5,407 nucleotides of DNA from DTSX01 sp964008355 (GTDB lineage Bacteria > Pseudomonadota > Gammaproteobacteria > Steroidobacterales > UBA11654). The position numbers and the translations under genes were made by a program. Shown here one piece after another: positions 5,193 through 5,407 of this stretch; within the stretch, counting starts at the first letter, position 1, and every line of letters starts with the position of its first letter. Location: contig CAXGBD010000083.1 of NCBI GenBank assembly GCA_964008355.1, positions 1 to 5,407 on the forward strand, read 5' to 3'. The notes under the pieces were generated by a model. That model saw nothing but the letters and a program-made list of their open reading frames with translations. It had not been told where the DNA came from and did not search any database.

Positions 5193-5407
5193 TTGAAAAT
5201 AACACATGGTACAGACATAAATAAAAATACGAAAACTTACTCACTTTTTCTCCTTTTAATTTTTGTGCTTTTTTCCAGCAAGATGACCGCTGCTCAAACA
5301 ACATTAAAAGATATGAGGATTAATGCTGAGAAAGACAAAACTCGTTTGGTTCTTGATTTATCAAATGAGGTTCGATACAAAATTCTTACATTGAACAACC
5401 CCAACCG
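5193..5407 (+). CDS. amiB: N-acetylmuramoyl-L-alanine amidase (AmiB-type), N-terminal part, truncated by window edge
   Basis: Only 71 residues are inside the window. Counted from TTG 5193, residues 18-27 (LFLLLIFVLF) form a hydrophobic core after a lysine-containing n-region. They are followed by SSKMTAAQ, a plausible signal-peptidase site near residue 33 or 34, so export is predicted. No twin arginine is present, so a Sec-type peptide is more likely than Tat. From about residue 38, LKDMRINAEKDKTRLVLDLS matches the start of an AMIN domain, which targets periplasmic amidases to septal peptidoglycan. The catalytic zinc domain lies beyond the edge. Gene order tsaE-amiB is as in E. coli. There is no ATG upstream of the signal peptide. 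The possible starts are TTG 5187 and TTG 5193; I prefer 5193 because TAAAG at 5179-5183 is better spaced. The first in-frame ATG (5283) would discard the signal peptide. Confidence 0.85.
   Translation, partial: MKITHGTDINKNTKTYSLFLLLIFVLFSSKMTAAQTTLKDMRINAEKDKTRLVLDLSNEVRYKILTLNNPN

Noticed and set aside
1..5407. Defence system, CRISPR array, prophage or insertion sequence
   Set aside because: No repeat-spacer pattern, transposase, integrase, terminal inverted repeats or phage-like genes were seen; every large open frame is explained by a housekeeping gene.

Overview
The window is AT-rich proteobacterial chromosome carrying conserved housekeeping genes. Gene order and protein motifs point to a beta- or gammaproteobacterium. 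The divergent pair queG / nnr-tsaE-amiB has the same order and orientation as the E. coli queG-nnr-tsaE-amiB(-mutL-miaA-hfq) region. The deoxynucleoside kinase is of the type found beside folK/panB in many beta- and gammaproteobacteria. The low GC and short spacers suggest a compact genome, perhaps a free-living aquatic lineage, but I cannot name a genus from this sequence.

Layout. Positions 1-1269 hold the 3' end of ruvA and all of ruvB, co-directional and 14 bases apart (Holliday-junction branch migration). Positions 1270-1427 hold a tRNA-Glu (anticodon CTC) on the minus strand, converging on ruvB, and a short AT-rich promoter region. Positions 1428-2096 hold a solitary deoxynucleoside kinase on the plus strand. 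It converges on queG (2118-3179, minus strand; epoxyqueuosine reductase, last step of queuosine synthesis) across 21 bases with no convincing terminator. A 40-base divergent gap then leads to nnr (3220-4716, NAD(P)H-hydrate repair), tsaE (4701-5186, t6A tRNA-modification ATPase, overlapping nnr by 16 bases) and the start of an amiB-type peptidoglycan amidase that runs off the right edge.

How the genes relate. ruvAB form a DNA-repair/recombination operon. queG and tsaE both serve tRNA anticodon-loop modification (Q34 and t6A37). nnr repairs damaged nicotinamide cofactors. The amidase begins the cell-wall part of the nnr-tsaE-amiB transcription unit. dNK is a purine/pyrimidine salvage enzyme without its usual vitamin-biosynthesis neighbours.

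I see no mobile element, CRISPR array, defence system or clearly undescribed system. The points worth a second look are small. They are an apparent TTG start of amiB in the same frame as tsaE and separated from it by a single stop codon; a queG/nnr intergenic region in which -10 elements for both strands share the same bases; a general lack of Shine-Dalgarno sequences, together with an orphan strong one after ruvB; and an interlocked tRNA-Glu/dNK promoter region.
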